Below the pieces are notes generated by a model. The model ran no database searches and was not told where the DNA came from. It saw nothing but the letters and a program-made list of their open reading frames with translations. A DNA stretch of 64,000 nucleotides. It comes from Fibrella forsythiae (GTDB lineage Bacteria > Bacteroidota > Bacteroidia > Cytophagales > Spirosomataceae). This document shows, piece after piece, positions 8,155 to 16,906 of the stretch. Within the stretch, counting starts at the first letter, position 1; every line of letters begins with the position of its first letter. The DNA lies in the NCBI RefSeq assembly GCF_017353175.1, contig NZ_JAFMYW010000003.1:62001-126000 (forward strand). Reading direction: 5' to 3'. The position numbers and the translations under genes were made by a program.

Positions 8155-9324
8155 ATGGGATGTCAATCCTGTGCGGTTGGCGGGTGTGGGTCTAAAGCGA
8201 AAACGACGGATAGTGGCGGGGCCGAAGTGGCTACCAAAACGGCGGGTTGTTCGAGCGGGGGCTGCTCATCCGGTGGCTGCAATAAACTGAATTCATTCGA
8301 CTGGCTAAGCGATATGTCGCCGATTGCCGGTCCGGCCTACGGGGTCGTTGAAGTGAAATTTAAAGGTGGCCGGAAAGAATATTACCGGAATGTCCACAAC
8401 CTCGACCTGACAACGGGCGATTTTGTGGTCTGCGAAATGACATCGGGCTATCACCTCGGTGCCGTGTCGATGCAGGGTGACCTGGTGCGCCTGCAACTGA
8501 AACGGAAGCACGTTCAGATCAACGACGACACGAAGGCAATTCACCGCCTGGCCACGGCCCGCGATCTGGAAAAGCACCAACAGGCCGTTCTGCGCGATTT
8601 GCCAAGCCTGTACAGGGCCCGTGAGATCGTGCGTGAACTGAAGCTGCACATGAAACTGTCGGACGTGGAATTCCAGTCTGACAACACGAAGGCGACGTTT
8701 TATTACTCGTCAGAAGAACGCGTCGATTTCCGGGAGCTGATCAAGATGCTGGCGGGTGAGTTCAAGGTGCGCGTCGAGATGCGGCAAATAAGCTTACGGC
8801 AAGAAGCGGGGCGGATTGGCGGTATCGGCTCGTGTGGCCGCGAACTGTGCTGTTCTACCTGGCTTACCGATTTTAAGAACATCACTACCTCGGCGGCACG
8901 GTATCAGAATCTGTCGCTCAATCCCGCGAAATTATCAGGTCAATGTGGCCGGTTGAAGTGCTGTCTGAATTATGAACTCGATACGTATGTAGACGCTCTT
9001 CGCGATATTCCAACGGTAGAAAAGCCGCTGGAAACGCAGAAAGGCCGTGCGTTTTTACAGAAGACAGACATCTTCCGCAAGATCATGTGGTTCGGCTACA
9101 GTTCAGAAAGCACCTGGCATCCGTTGCCGATCAAACGGGTAATCGAGATCGTAGCGCTGAACAAGCAAGGCGTCATTCCCGAGTCGTTCGATGTGCTCAC
9201 GCCCGTCGGCGAGAAAGAAGTGGTTCCCCTCGCCGCCCTCAACGCCGACCTTACGCAACTCGATAAGAAATACGCAATTCGTGGCGGTGGTGGTAGTGGA
9301 AATAAAAAGAAGAAAAAACGCTGA
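8155..9324 (+). CDS. PSP1-domain protein, RicT/YaaT-like
   Basis: A 389-residue cytoplasmic protein with the PSP1 domain. The relatives in Bacillus (RicT) act with RicA and RicF, bind iron-sulfur clusters and affect RNA maturation by RNase Y. The diagnostic double-cysteine stretches are here: CGRELCC near 222-228 and CGRLKCC near 259-265. The N terminus adds an unusual Gly/Ser/Cys-rich segment (CGSKAK, CSSGGCSSGGC) of about 42 residues, and the C terminus ends in a glycine run and KKKKKR. Start MGCQSC at 8155 follows the junction hairpin. Whether it joins a Ric-like complex here is inference. Confidence 0.85.
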   Translation: MGCQSCAVGGCGSKAKTTDSGGAEVATKTAGCSSGGCSSGGCNKLNSFDWLSDMSPIAGPAYGVVEVKFKGGRKEYYRNVHNLDLTTGDFVVCEMTSGYHLGAVSMQGDLVRLQLKRKHVQINDDTKAIHRLATARDLEKHQQAVLRDLPSLYRAREIVRELKLHMKLSDVEFQSDNTKATFYYSSEERVDFRELIKMLAGEFKVRVEMRQISLRQEAGRIGGIGSCGRELCCSTWLTDFKNITTSAARYQNLSLNPAKLSGQCGRLKCCLNYELDTYVDALRDIPTVEKPLETQKGRAFLQKTDIFRKIMWFGYSSESTWHPLPIKRVIEIVALNKQGVIPESFDVLTPVGEKEVVPLAALNADLTQLDKKYAIRGGGGSGNKKKKKR

Positions 9325-9350
9325 CAAGCCAAACCAGCGTAGTTACTGAT

Positions 9351-9383
9351 AAAATGCCCCTGTCTTATCAACAAGGGCATTTT
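9351..9383. terminator. Bidirectional terminator
   Basis: AAAATGCCC at 9351 pairs with GGGCATTTT ending at 9383 (11 of 12 positions in the stem), with A-run and T-run flanks. It lies between the convergent PSP1 gene and the 2OG oxygenase. Confidence 0.8.
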
Positions 9384-9389
9384 TTATGA

Positions 9390-10004
9390 TTAAGCAGTTC
9401 GGAGCCAGCCGGTGATACTTAGCCGGTCGCGGGTGGCGGGCAGCACTTCATGTTCCAGCAGACCACTATCGAAACAGACCAAACGACCGCCAATGGGATC
9501 GATAAGCGTAGTTTGTTCGCCACCCTCTGCCTGAGGCAAATATACCGCCAACTGCCCGCCATCGGTAGGTTGCCAGTTATCATTGAGATAGCAAATCATC
9601 GAGAGCCTGCGTCTCGAATCAGCGCGGAACCGGTCGAGGTGGCGCTTGTAGAACGTACCTACGGGGTAGCGGGCGTAATGCAGTTCACTGTCGCGGAGGC
9701 CGAGGTAGCAGGTTCGGTTAACGTACCCAATAAACTGATCGATCCGCTCCAGAAAGGCTGCTTCTTCGGGTGTAGCCGTAGCCGTATCGAGCCACAAGAT
9801 TTCATCGCCGCGAATGGCTTTCTCAACCGCCGCTTGTCCACTGCCGATACCTGCTTCGCGAAACTGCCCCGCCGCCTGCCGTTTCTGCAACTGACTTCGT
9901 AAAGCAATCACTTCATCGGGCGAAAGAAACGAATCAACCACGCCGTATCCTGTGTCCAGAATACCATCGATCAACGACTCGAATAATGGTTCGGTATCGA
10001 TCAT
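9390..10004 (-). CDS. 2OG-Fe(II) oxygenase, prolyl hydroxylase-like
   Basis: A 204-residue protein with a double-stranded beta-helix oxygenase core. The iron ligands are the HLD motif in TFYKRHLDRF (about residues 118-127) and a distal His in LLEHEVLPATRDRLSITGWL, followed by the Arg that binds 2-oxoglutarate. This places it with P4Hc-type hydroxylases. Its ATG overlaps the nuoK stop by four bases (10001-10004), so the two genes are translationally coupled. The substrate is unknown; the proline-rich tail of NuoI in the same operon is a speculative candidate. Confidence 0.85.
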   Translation of the reverse strand: MIDTEPLFESLIDGILDTGYGVVDSFLSPDEVIALRSQLQKRQAAGQFREAGIGSGQAAVEKAIRGDEILWLDTATATPEEAAFLERIDQFIGYVNRTCYLGLRDSELHYARYPVGTFYKRHLDRFRADSRRRLSMICYLNDNWQPTDGGQLAVYLPQAEGGEQTTLIDPIGGRLVCFDSGLLEHEVLPATRDRLSITGWLRTA

Positions 10005-10312
10005 TGTTGTAAATCAGTGAGCTCATCGAGACGCACCGTCCGGAAATGGCGGTACACCTGAATGATCATAGACAATGCCACAGCGGCTTCGGCAGCAGCC
10101 ACAACAATGACGAACAGGCTAAACAACTGCCCCTGTAACCGGTCTGGGTCGTACTGGCTAAAAGCAACCAGATTCAGATTCACGGCATTAAGCATCAGTT
10201 CGATACCCATTAGCACGACCACCGCGTGGCGTTTAGTAAGCACAACGGCCAATCCGATGCTAAACAGCGCTGCGGCTACCAAAAGAAGAATACCAGATGA
10301 TTGAGGTTCCAT
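10001..10312 (-). CDS. nuoK: NADH-quinone oxidoreductase subunit K
   Basis: Small membrane subunit of complex I. The 103 residues form three hydrophobic helices. The conserved segments are MGIELMLNAVNL with the membrane glutamate (about residue 37) and VVAAAEAAVALSMIIQVYR with the second key glutamate (about 73). The product starts MEPQSSGILLLVAAAL. Preceded by nuoJ and an inverted repeat, and followed with a 4-base overlap by the oxygenase. No nuoL, nuoM or nuoN follows, so the rest of the complex must be coded elsewhere. Confidence 0.95.
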   Translation of the reverse strand: MEPQSSGILLLVAAALFSIGLAVVLTKRHAVVVLMGIELMLNAVNLNLVAFSQYDPDRLQGQLFSLFVIVVAAAEAAVALSMIIQVYRHFRTVRLDELTDLQQ

Positions 10313-10323
10313 GTTGTCAGTTG

Positions 10324-10379
10324 ACAGTTATCAATGGCTCCGCTAATCAACGTACCCGAGCGGAGCTACTGATAACTGT
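10324..10379. repeat. Inverted repeat between nuoJ and nuoK
   Basis: Positions 10324-10344 pair with 10359-10379 over 21 bp with two mismatches. The loop carries the AACGTACC octamer at 10349. It sits inside an operon, so as a terminator it would be partial; an RNA-stability role is possible. Confidence 0.8.
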
Positions 10380-10919
10380 TCATTGTTTATGTTTTGCCAG
10401 ATAGCCTGCGCCTACCAAAGCTACAAGTAGCAGGATACTGATAATCTCGAAGGGTAATACGTATTCGGTCATGAGCTGTTTACCAATGACGTCGATCGTT
10501 GTTGACGTTGTGGAAACGGGCCGGTCGAAGACTACGAAATGTGCGTTGATGAGCAGACGGCTGAGCCCCCAAAATAGGCCACCGGCCAGCAATACGGCTA
10601 TCCAGGGACGTCGGTTCTCAGTCAGAATTCGGTTTGACCGCTCGCTTACGGGCGTACTGTCAGGTATGGCTGAGGCAGGCTTATTTGTCAGCATCACGCC
10701 AAATAGAACCAACACCAGTACACCGCCCACATAAACGACCAACTGCGAAACGGCCAGAAAGTCGGCTCCGGCGAATACAAACAGCGCCGCCACGCCCAGC
10801 AGCGTCAGCAACAGCAGGTAGGCGGCGTACAGGACATTTCGGGTAAGCAGTAGCCCGACAGCACTCGCCAGCGTTAGGGCAACAAACGAAAAGAAGGCGA
10901 TCTGAATCAAAAGATGCAA
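10380..10919 (-). CDS. nuoJ: NADH-quinone oxidoreductase subunit J
   Basis: Membrane subunit of complex I. The 179 residues have five predicted hydrophobic segments: residues about 5-20, 28-47, 55-78, 107-125 and 150-175. The family segments NVLYAAYLLLLTLLGVAALF and DFLAVSQLVVYVGGVLVLVLFGVML are both clear. Upstream of it is nuoI, 17 bases away, with no hairpin. Length is a little shorter than many NuoJ but complete at both ends. Confidence 0.93.
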   Translation of the reverse strand: MHLLIQIAFFSFVALTLASAVGLLLTRNVLYAAYLLLLTLLGVAALFVFAGADFLAVSQLVVYVGGVLVLVLFGVMLTNKPASAIPDSTPVSERSNRILTENRRPWIAVLLAGGLFWGLSRLLINAHFVVFDRPVSTTSTTIDVIGKQLMTEYVLPFEIISILLLVALVGAGYLAKHKQ

Positions 10920-10936
10920 TGAATTAAAGAGCTGGA

Positions 10937-12448
10937 TTAATCTGATGATTTAGGTTTCATCGTAGGCCGGAACGCGGGTTTTGGCTTCGCCGGTGGCGCT
11001 GCTTCTACACTGTCAGACGGCTCACTGGCTGGTGTCTCAGACGTACCTGACGTGCTCAACGTACCTGAAGCGTCTTCTGGACTGGCCGGTTTAGGGGAAG
11101 CAGGCTTCATTGTTGGCCTGAACGCTGGCTTAGGTTTCGCTGGCGCGGCTTCTGCTGGCGCTGTAACAGCAGTTGGAGCGCTCTTGTCTGTCGTTGGTTC
11201 AACGGTCGGTTCGCTGTCAGTTACAGGCTTTTGCGCCGTGGGTTTCATCGTCGGCTTGAAGGCAGGCTTGGGCTTTGGCGCAGTTGGTTCCGGCGCCGTA
11301 ACTGACTCATCAACCGGTAGAGCAGGTGATACTGGTGCCGACGTAGCCGCTGGTTTCATCGTAGGCCGGAACGGAGCTGTCTTTTTCGGAGAAACCGGCT
11401 GAGGTAATTCAGCGTCAGGTACGTTCTTTTCTTCGGTTGTTAAGGGTTCGGTGACGTGTGGTTTTTCGGCAACGCCAACCATCGCAATCGCTTCTGCTTC
11501 GTCGGGTGCCGGGTCTGTTAGTGGGTGTAACTGGTTACCCTCCGTAGAATTGCCCAACTCGGTGGGTCGCGCCGGTACCTCTGCTTTGGCGGCGGGCTTC
11601 ATGCCAGGTCTGAAAACCGGACGCGGTTTAGGTGGAGCAGAAGGTACAGTAGCCTCAGGTACGTTGCTCGAATCGGCCGATTCTGTAGGTACGTCCGGTT
11701 TTGTTGGCACAAGGACAATTTGTTCCGTCTCGGCGGGGTTATCCGCTTTTGGCGCAGCTGATTCTGCCGGTTTGGCGGCCGGTTTCATGCCCGGCCTAAA
11801 CGCTGGTTTTGGTTTTGTGGGTTGGTCAACGGCTGGCGCCTGGGCGGTAGCCGGTGTCGCCTTAGCTACGATTTCTTCCTGTTTAAGCCGTTTAGCATCC
11901 TCTTTTTCCCGAACAAACTGCTCATACAGTTCCCGCTTTTCGGTGGCTTGTTCAGGCGTTAAGTTGGCAAACTCGTAGGTCAGGTTTCCCAGCTCGAACG
12001 TGCTGTAATCGAACTTCTTTTCCATCGTCAGGCACTCGGTGGGGCAGACCACGGTACACAAACCGCAGTAACAGCACTTGGCCATGTCGATATCGAACTG
12101 GGCGGCGTAGAGGCGAATAGGCGAACCGTCGGAGGCGCGGCCTACTTCTTCAGTAGCCTTAATCGGGTCGATGGTGATACAGTCTACGGGGCAGACTTTA
12201 GCGCATTTATCGCAGACAATGCAATCATCAATCTCGTTGTGCAGCCGATAGCGTCCATTGTCGGGAATAGGCAGTTGCTCGTGCGGGTATTGCAGTGTTA
12301 CCAGACCGTCTTTCAGGTCGAAATAACGGTCATCGGCAATCCCCATCGACTCGCGGCGATGCGTAGCATTACGTAGGTGACGAACCGTTAAGCTCAGTCC
12401 CTTCAACGTAGTGCGTATTCCGTCGCTTATATCTGAGAAGTAAGACAT
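10937..12448 (-). CDS. nuoI: NADH-quinone oxidoreductase subunit I with long repeat tail
   Basis: Ferredoxin-like peripheral subunit of complex I that carries two [4Fe-4S] clusters. The cluster motifs are C76-C79-C82-C86/C90 and C125/C126-C128-C131-C135/C139. The usual NuoI ends near residue 160-200. This one has 503 residues. The extra 300 are rich in Pro, Ala, Lys, Thr and Glu and contain six copies of a motif close to KPKPAFRPTMKP, with the core Phe at about 217, 279, 360, 397, 443 and 493. The tail has no predicted fold and is probably disordered. It contains three octamer copies at 11058, 11418 and 11658. Open reading frame is continuous, so the tail is not a frameshift artefact. Confidence 0.93.
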   Translation of the reverse strand: MSYFSDISDGIRTTLKGLSLTVRHLRNATHRRESMGIADDRYFDLKDGLVTLQYPHEQLPIPDNGRYRLHNEIDDCIVCDKCAKVCPVDCITIDPIKATEEVGRASDGSPIRLYAAQFDIDMAKCCYCGLCTVVCPTECLTMEKKFDYSTFELGNLTYEFANLTPEQATEKRELYEQFVREKEDAKRLKQEEIVAKATPATAQAPAVDQPTKPKPAFRPGMKPAAKPAESAAPKADNPAETEQIVLVPTKPDVPTESADSSNVPEATVPSAPPKPRPVFRPGMKPAAKAEVPARPTELGNSTEGNQLHPLTDPAPDEAEAIAMVGVAEKPHVTEPLTTEEKNVPDAELPQPVSPKKTAPFRPTMKPAATSAPVSPALPVDESVTAPEPTAPKPKPAFKPTMKPTAQKPVTDSEPTVEPTTDKSAPTAVTAPAEAAPAKPKPAFRPTMKPASPKPASPEDASGTLSTSGTSETPASEPSDSVEAAPPAKPKPAFRPTMKPKSSD

Positions 12449-12453
12449 GATTC

Positions 12454-12558
12454 AATGAGTGGATATGCGAATGAGTGACTGTGCGAATGTCTTGATGTGG
12501 AATCGTTATGTATACCGCCAAATATTCTCACAGTCACTCATTCGCGCATCTACTCATT
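12454..12558. repeat. 35-bp inverted repeat between the fused E1 gene and nuoI
   Basis: Positions 12454-12488 pair with 12524-12558 with four mismatches. The right arm includes the first two bases of the E1 stop triplet (12557-12559 on the minus strand), and the left arm starts 5 bases from the nuoI start. It probably separates the E1 transcript from the nuo operon. Confidence 0.85.
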
Positions 12559-14965
12559 AATACAAGGCTGGAAACCGGTTTGGTTCGGCTTCGTGCATCA
12601 ATGCGTAAACGGCTTCGAACACATCGTCGATTGATGGTTTCGAAAAATAATCACCGTCGGAACCGTAAGGCGGGCGGTGGGCTTTGGCCGTAAGGGTACG
12701 GGGTGCCGAATCAAGGTAGCGGTAACCGTTCTGCTGATCGAGTACCTGCTGCATCATGTAGGCCGATGCACCACCCGGAAAATCTTCATCGGCAAACAAC
12801 ACCCGGCTCGTCTTCTTCAGCGACTCCACAATGGTACCTGTCAGATCAAAAGGCAGGAGCGTCTGCACATCAATAACCTCAACCGAGACACCGGTTTCTG
12901 CCAATTGAGCGGCAGCATCCATCACAATCCGGCACATCGAGCCATAGGTAACAACCGTGATGTCAGTACCTTCCTGCAGAATATCGGGCGACCCCAACGG
13001 CAGGCAGAACTCGGCGATATTGTCGGGAAGTCGTTCTTTCAACCGATAGCCATTCAGGCATTCGACCAGTAGAGCCGGATCGTCGCTTTTGATCAGTGTG
13101 TTATAAAAGCCCGCCGCCTGTACCATGTTACGTGGCACCAATACATGAATGCCGCGCAGGCTATTAAGCATCGCGCCCATAGGCGAGCCAGAGTGCCAGA
13201 TGCCTTCCAGCCGATGCCCACGCGTACGAATGATGACCGGCGCTTTCTGCCCGCCTTTAGTACGGTACTGGAGCGTGGCCAGATCGTCGGTCAGGGTAGC
13301 GAGGGCGTAGAAAATATAATCGAAGTACTGGATTTCAACAATCGGCCGGAGGCCGCGCATCGCCAGGCCAATACCCTGCCCAATAATGGTTGTTTCCCGA
13401 ATACCGGTATCGGTAATGCGCAGATGGCCATATTTTTCCTGAAGACCGGCAAAGCCCTGATTCACATCACCGATGTGGCCAACGTCTTCGCCGATAGCCA
13501 CAGCCCGGGGCTCACGGCCAAACAGACTGTCGAAGTAACGCTGCATAATCAGATAACCATCGAGCATCGGACTTTCGTCTGAATATTGTGCTGGTACGGG
13601 CGTTACGCGTAGCGGCGATTCATCTGACTGGCTGTAGAGATGGGAGTTGAAGCGATCTTCATGCTGTTCCGTTACGCTGGCCAGCCAGCGTGCCAATGCC
13701 TGTTTGCTCTGGCCCTTATCATTCCGAAGCAGGCGTAGCACGCGCCGAACAGCCGACACCGAATCGCGGAACAACGGCGTTACGGCTTGTTGCAACTCCA
13801 TCCGGATGCCCATTATATCAGCCGATTTCGGGTGATTCCGTGCTGCCTGCTGAAGTAGATCCAGCACATCGGCCTGATCGCCTGCCATCGATTTCTGATA
13901 TGCTTTCCAGGCAGCATTACGGGATTCGCGGGCAACAGCCAGTGCTTCTTTTTCCAGCGCGGTCAGTTCATCTGCTGTGGCAATATCGCTGGCCAGAATC
14001 CAGTTCCTGAACTGTAGGTTGCAATCGTGTTCACGCTCCCAGGCCAGCCGTTCGATAGGCTTATAGCGTTCGTGCGAACCAGAACTGGAATGGCCCTGCG
14101 GTTGCGTTAGCTCCTGCACGTGCACCAGCACAGGTACGTGTTCGGTACGGCAGATGTGAGCGGCTTTTTCGTACGTTTCTACCAGCGCGGCATAGTCCCA
14201 GCCTTTAACCGTAAAAATGGCAAAACCTTTATCGTGCTCGTCGCGCTGAAAACCGGCCAGTGCTTTTGATATACTACCTTTCGTGGTTTGTAGGTCAACG
14301 GGTACTGAAATACCGTAACCATCGTCCCAGACAGACACTAGCAGCGGCACTTGCAGTACGCCTGCGGCGTTGATCGTTTCCCAGAACATCCCCTGTGAGG
14401 TGGAGGCATCGCCAATTGTGGCAAACGTGATTTCGTTACCCTGACGAGAGAACTGCGGAATGTTGGCTAGTTCAGGGTTGTTGCGATACAGCTTCGAGGC
14501 GTAGGCAAGCCCAACCGAGCGCGGGATCTGGCCTGCCGTTGGGGCAATGTCGCAGGCTGAATTGTATAGCTCTGTTTGATTGCGCCAATGGCCCTGCCCG
14601 TCGAGCCAGCGGGTGGCAAAATGCCCGTTCATTGATCGGCCCGCCGTGTTGGGGTCGTGGGCCAGGTCAGTATGGGCGTATAGTTGAGCGAAAAATTCGG
14701 GCCAGCGTAATTCGCCGAGGGCCGCCACGAACGTTTGGTCGCGGTAATAGCCAGACCGAAAATCGCCTCGTTTGAACGCGCGGGCTGCTGCTAGCTGTGC
14801 TAACTCTTTACCATCACCGAAAATGCCGAACTTCGCCCGACCACCCATCACGTCCTTTCGGCCCAGCAGGCTTACCTGTCGGCTCTCACAGGCTATTCGG
14901 TAATCGGCCAGGATGATATCCCGGGTCAGAGCGTCCGTTGTGCGAAGGGATTCATTTGCAATCAC
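12557..14965 (-). CDS. Fused alpha/beta 2-oxoacid dehydrogenase E1
   Basis: An 802-residue thiamine-diphosphate decarboxylase with both E1 halves in one chain. The alpha part (about 1-390) has GDASTSQGMFWE then NAAGVLQVPLL, the ThDP/Mg motif. The beta part (about 440-802) has AIGEDVGHIGDVNQGFAGL, DTGIRETTIIGQGIGLA and the C-terminal transketolase domain. It resembles branched-chain 2-oxoacid or pyruvate E1 of Bacteroidota; the substrate cannot be fixed from sequence. No E2 or E3 gene is next to it. A copy of the same architecture is common in this phylum. Confidence 0.9.
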   Translation of the reverse strand: MIANESLRTTDALTRDIILADYRIACESRQVSLLGRKDVMGGRAKFGIFGDGKELAQLAAARAFKRGDFRSGYYRDQTFVAALGELRWPEFFAQLYAHTDLAHDPNTAGRSMNGHFATRWLDGQGHWRNQTELYNSACDIAPTAGQIPRSVGLAYASKLYRNNPELANIPQFSRQGNEITFATIGDASTSQGMFWETINAAGVLQVPLLVSVWDDGYGISVPVDLQTTKGSISKALAGFQRDEHDKGFAIFTVKGWDYAALVETYEKAAHICRTEHVPVLVHVQELTQPQGHSSSGSHERYKPIERLAWEREHDCNLQFRNWILASDIATADELTALEKEALAVARESRNAAWKAYQKSMAGDQADVLDLLQQAARNHPKSADIMGIRMELQQAVTPLFRDSVSAVRRVLRLLRNDKGQSKQALARWLASVTEQHEDRFNSHLYSQSDESPLRVTPVPAQYSDESPMLDGYLIMQRYFDSLFGREPRAVAIGEDVGHIGDVNQGFAGLQEKYGHLRITDTGIRETTIIGQGIGLAMRGLRPIVEIQYFDYIFYALATLTDDLATLQYRTKGGQKAPVIIRTRGHRLEGIWHSGSPMGAMLNSLRGIHVLVPRNMVQAAGFYNTLIKSDDPALLVECLNGYRLKERLPDNIAEFCLPLGSPDILQEGTDITVVTYGSMCRIVMDAAAQLAETGVSVEVIDVQTLLPFDLTGTIVESLKKTSRVLFADEDFPGGASAYMMQQVLDQQNGYRYLDSAPRTLTAKAHRPPYGSDGDYFSKPSIDDVFEAVYALMHEAEPNRFPALY

Positions 14966-15274
14966 AGCGTGGGCACGGGTTAATGGTCAAAATTTTGAAC
15001 GATGAAGTGGTCTATTGACTTGGTGGCGGATAGAAAAAATTGGCAGGCCATTAAACCTTCTCTGTGCTGGCAACTCTAACGTAATGCCAGCGTAGGGGCT
15101 GAAAATGCCTTACGAAGTAAAAGTACAGCAAAGGAACCCACCGATCAAAAAAACGATTTTTTCGATTTCTTTGTTGAAACCACAACTACCAAACAGTCTT
15201 TGGCAAAGCGTTTGTGGTATATTTGTTTTAGCATCTGAATATACAAGACAACCAAACCAATATCTGATTAAGCA
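14966..15274. other. Divergent intergenic region, E1 / DUF1573
   Basis: 309 bp without a gene. It should hold promoters for both directions. A promoter for DUF1573 is given separately. Near 15147-15175 there is an A-run followed by a T-rich stretch. No other structure was seen. Confidence 0.6.
15199..15225 (+). promoter_or_regulatory. Candidate Bacteroidota promoter of the DUF1573 gene
   Basis: TATATTTG at 15218-15225 is an exact match to the TAnnTTTG -7 box. TTTG at 15199-15202 could be the -33 element, although the 15-base spacing is shorter than usual. The start codon is 49 bases downstream. Confidence 0.6.
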
Positions 15275-15706
15275 ATGAAAACCGCATTATCACTTTTCGT
15301 AGCTCTTTTTGCCTTTGTCAGTGTTAGCTTCGCCCAGGACGGGGTAGCTACGTTTGCTAAAGAAGCCCATGACTTTGGTAAAATTGAGCAAGGTAAGCCT
15401 GTAACGTACGTATTCTCATTCAAGAATACAGGTACTTCACCTATCATGGTTACTGATGCTACTGCCTCTTGTGGTTGCACGAAGCCATCATGGTCGAAAG
15501 AGCCCGTTGCTCCGGGTCAGACTGGTAGCGTGTCTGCTACGTTCAATGCTGCCGGCATGGGTCCGTTCAACAAAACGGTCACTGTTACCAGCAACGCCAA
15601 AACGTCAACGGTTTACCTGACACTGAAAGGTGAAGTAGTATCGAAAGAAGCTGCTGAAGCTGCCGCACAGGCTGCACCTGCCAGTAAGAAAAAAGGCACT
15701 AAGTAA
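15275..15706 (+). CDS. DUF1573 family secreted protein
   Basis: A 143-residue exported protein: signal peptide MKTALSLFVALFAFVSVSFAQ cut after about residue 20-21, then a DUF1573 beta-sandwich domain with the family core EHDFGKIEQG-like strand, FKNTGTSPI and SCGCTKP. DUF1573 proteins are abundant in Bacteroidota; their function is unknown, although their fold is immunoglobulin-like. The tail is Ala/Lys-rich (KKKGTK). Strong promoter-like box and a clean terminator downstream suggest a well-expressed single-gene unit. Confidence 0.88.
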   Translation: MKTALSLFVALFAFVSVSFAQDGVATFAKEAHDFGKIEQGKPVTYVFSFKNTGTSPIMVTDATASCGCTKPSWSKEPVAPGQTGSVSATFNAAGMGPFNKTVTVTSNAKTSTVYLTLKGEVVSKEAAEAAAQAAPASKKKGTK

Positions 15707-15794
15707 GTAGCAGTCGTAAGCCCGCAGAAGCGGAGTACTTATGACGTTTAACCTCTTTTACTGAAGGGTTAATTGATCAAGTAGTACCTGAAAA

Positions 15795-15823
15795 GCATCC
15801 GGTAGTGTACCGGGTGCTTTTTT
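15795..15823 (+). terminator. Intrinsic terminator of the DUF1573 gene
   Basis: A 10-bp stem (15795-15804 with 15808-15817, one G-T pair) with loop GTG, followed by six T. Confidence 0.9.
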
Positions 15824-15934
15824 GTTTGTCATACCCGGTAACCGATTCCATATGCCCGCTTCCGTTCTTCCCTGAGTAGTTGGTAAGGCGCTGAAATTGA
15901 CTACGTTTGAGGCAGTCTTAACCACTAAGGAACC

Positions 15935-16837
15935 ATGTTTTTTATCGTTATTGGTATCGCGCTGCTCATCGCCGGCTTTGCCATCAATACGCCTTCTCTC
16001 TCTTTTGCCCATTTCGCGCGCCCCATTAAGGTAGTTGGTATCGTCCTGATCCTGCTTGGCGCACTGACCGCCAGTATTCGCCAGATAGACGCCGGTCAGG
16101 TCGGTATTGTATCGCTCTTCGGTAAAGTGACTGACACCGTGCTCATGCCTGGTCTGAACTTCGTAAATCCATTCGCTTCGGTAACTGAATTTGACGTAAA
16201 GACCCAGAACTACACCATGTCGGCGGATACGGACGAAGGCGAGAAGAAAGGCGATGATGCCATTCGTGTGCTTACGGCCGACGGCCTGGAAGTAGTTGTT
16301 GACCTGACCGTATTGTATAGGCTGATCCCGGCGGATGCCCCCATGATTTACCGGCAGATCGGCACCGACTATAATGATAAGATCGTCAGGCCCGTAACAC
16401 GTACCCGTATTCGTGACAATGCGGTTTATTACGATGCTGTAGCGCTCTATTCATCAAGGCGGGATGAGTTCCAGAATCGCATTTACAAGAGTATCGAAAC
16501 TGATTTCAGGAAACGCGGCCTGCTGTTGGAACAACTGTTGATCAGAAAGATCAACTTGCCTAATTCAGTAAAACTGACCATCGAGTCGAAAATCAGTGCT
16601 GAGCAGGAGGCCCAGAAGATGCAGTTCGTGCTACAGAAAGAAAAGCAGGAGGCTGAACGTAAACGCGTTGAGGCACAAGGTATTGCCGATTACCAGAAAA
16701 TCCTGTCGACGGGGCTGAGCGACAAACAGTTGCAGTACGAGCAGATTAAGGCACAGAAGGAATTGGCAGCTTCGCCAAACGCCAAAATCGTGATTATGAA
16801 CGGCCGTGGCAACGTACCTATGCTGCTCAATAACTAG
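15935..16837 (+). CDS. SPFH/prohibitin-domain membrane protein
   Basis: A 300-residue protein with two N-terminal hydrophobic segments (about 1-17 and 28-46), then an SPFH domain (GQVGIVSLFGKV to NLPNSVKLTIESKI) and a coiled-coil of charged repeats (SAEQEAQKMQFVLQKEKQEAERKR). This is the layout of prohibitin-like scaffold proteins that form membrane-bound rings or microdomains. It stands alone in the plus direction, about 110 bases after the terminator of DUF1573. No partner protease such as FtsH or an NfeD is next to it. Confidence 0.9.
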   Translation: MFFIVIGIALLIAGFAINTPSLSFAHFARPIKVVGIVLILLGALTASIRQIDAGQVGIVSLFGKVTDTVLMPGLNFVNPFASVTEFDVKTQNYTMSADTDEGEKKGDDAIRVLTADGLEVVVDLTVLYRLIPADAPMIYRQIGTDYNDKIVRPVTRTRIRDNAVYYDAVALYSSRRDEFQNRIYKSIETDFRKRGLLLEQLLIRKINLPNSVKLTIESKISAEQEAQKMQFVLQKEKQEAERKRVEAQGIADYQKILSTGLSDKQLQYEQIKAQKELAASPNAKIVIMNGRGNVPMLLNN

Positions 16838-16906
16838 TTGATTGGTTGATTAGGGTAAGTCCTGATAGGTATCAACTAATCACCCAATTAACCAATTAAC
16901 TAGTTA
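16831..16906. repeat. Inverted repeat between convergent genes
   Basis: Positions 16831-16851 pair with 16886-16906 over 21 bp with two mismatches. The arms include the stop codons of both convergent genes (16835-16837 and 16900-16902). Confidence 0.85.
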
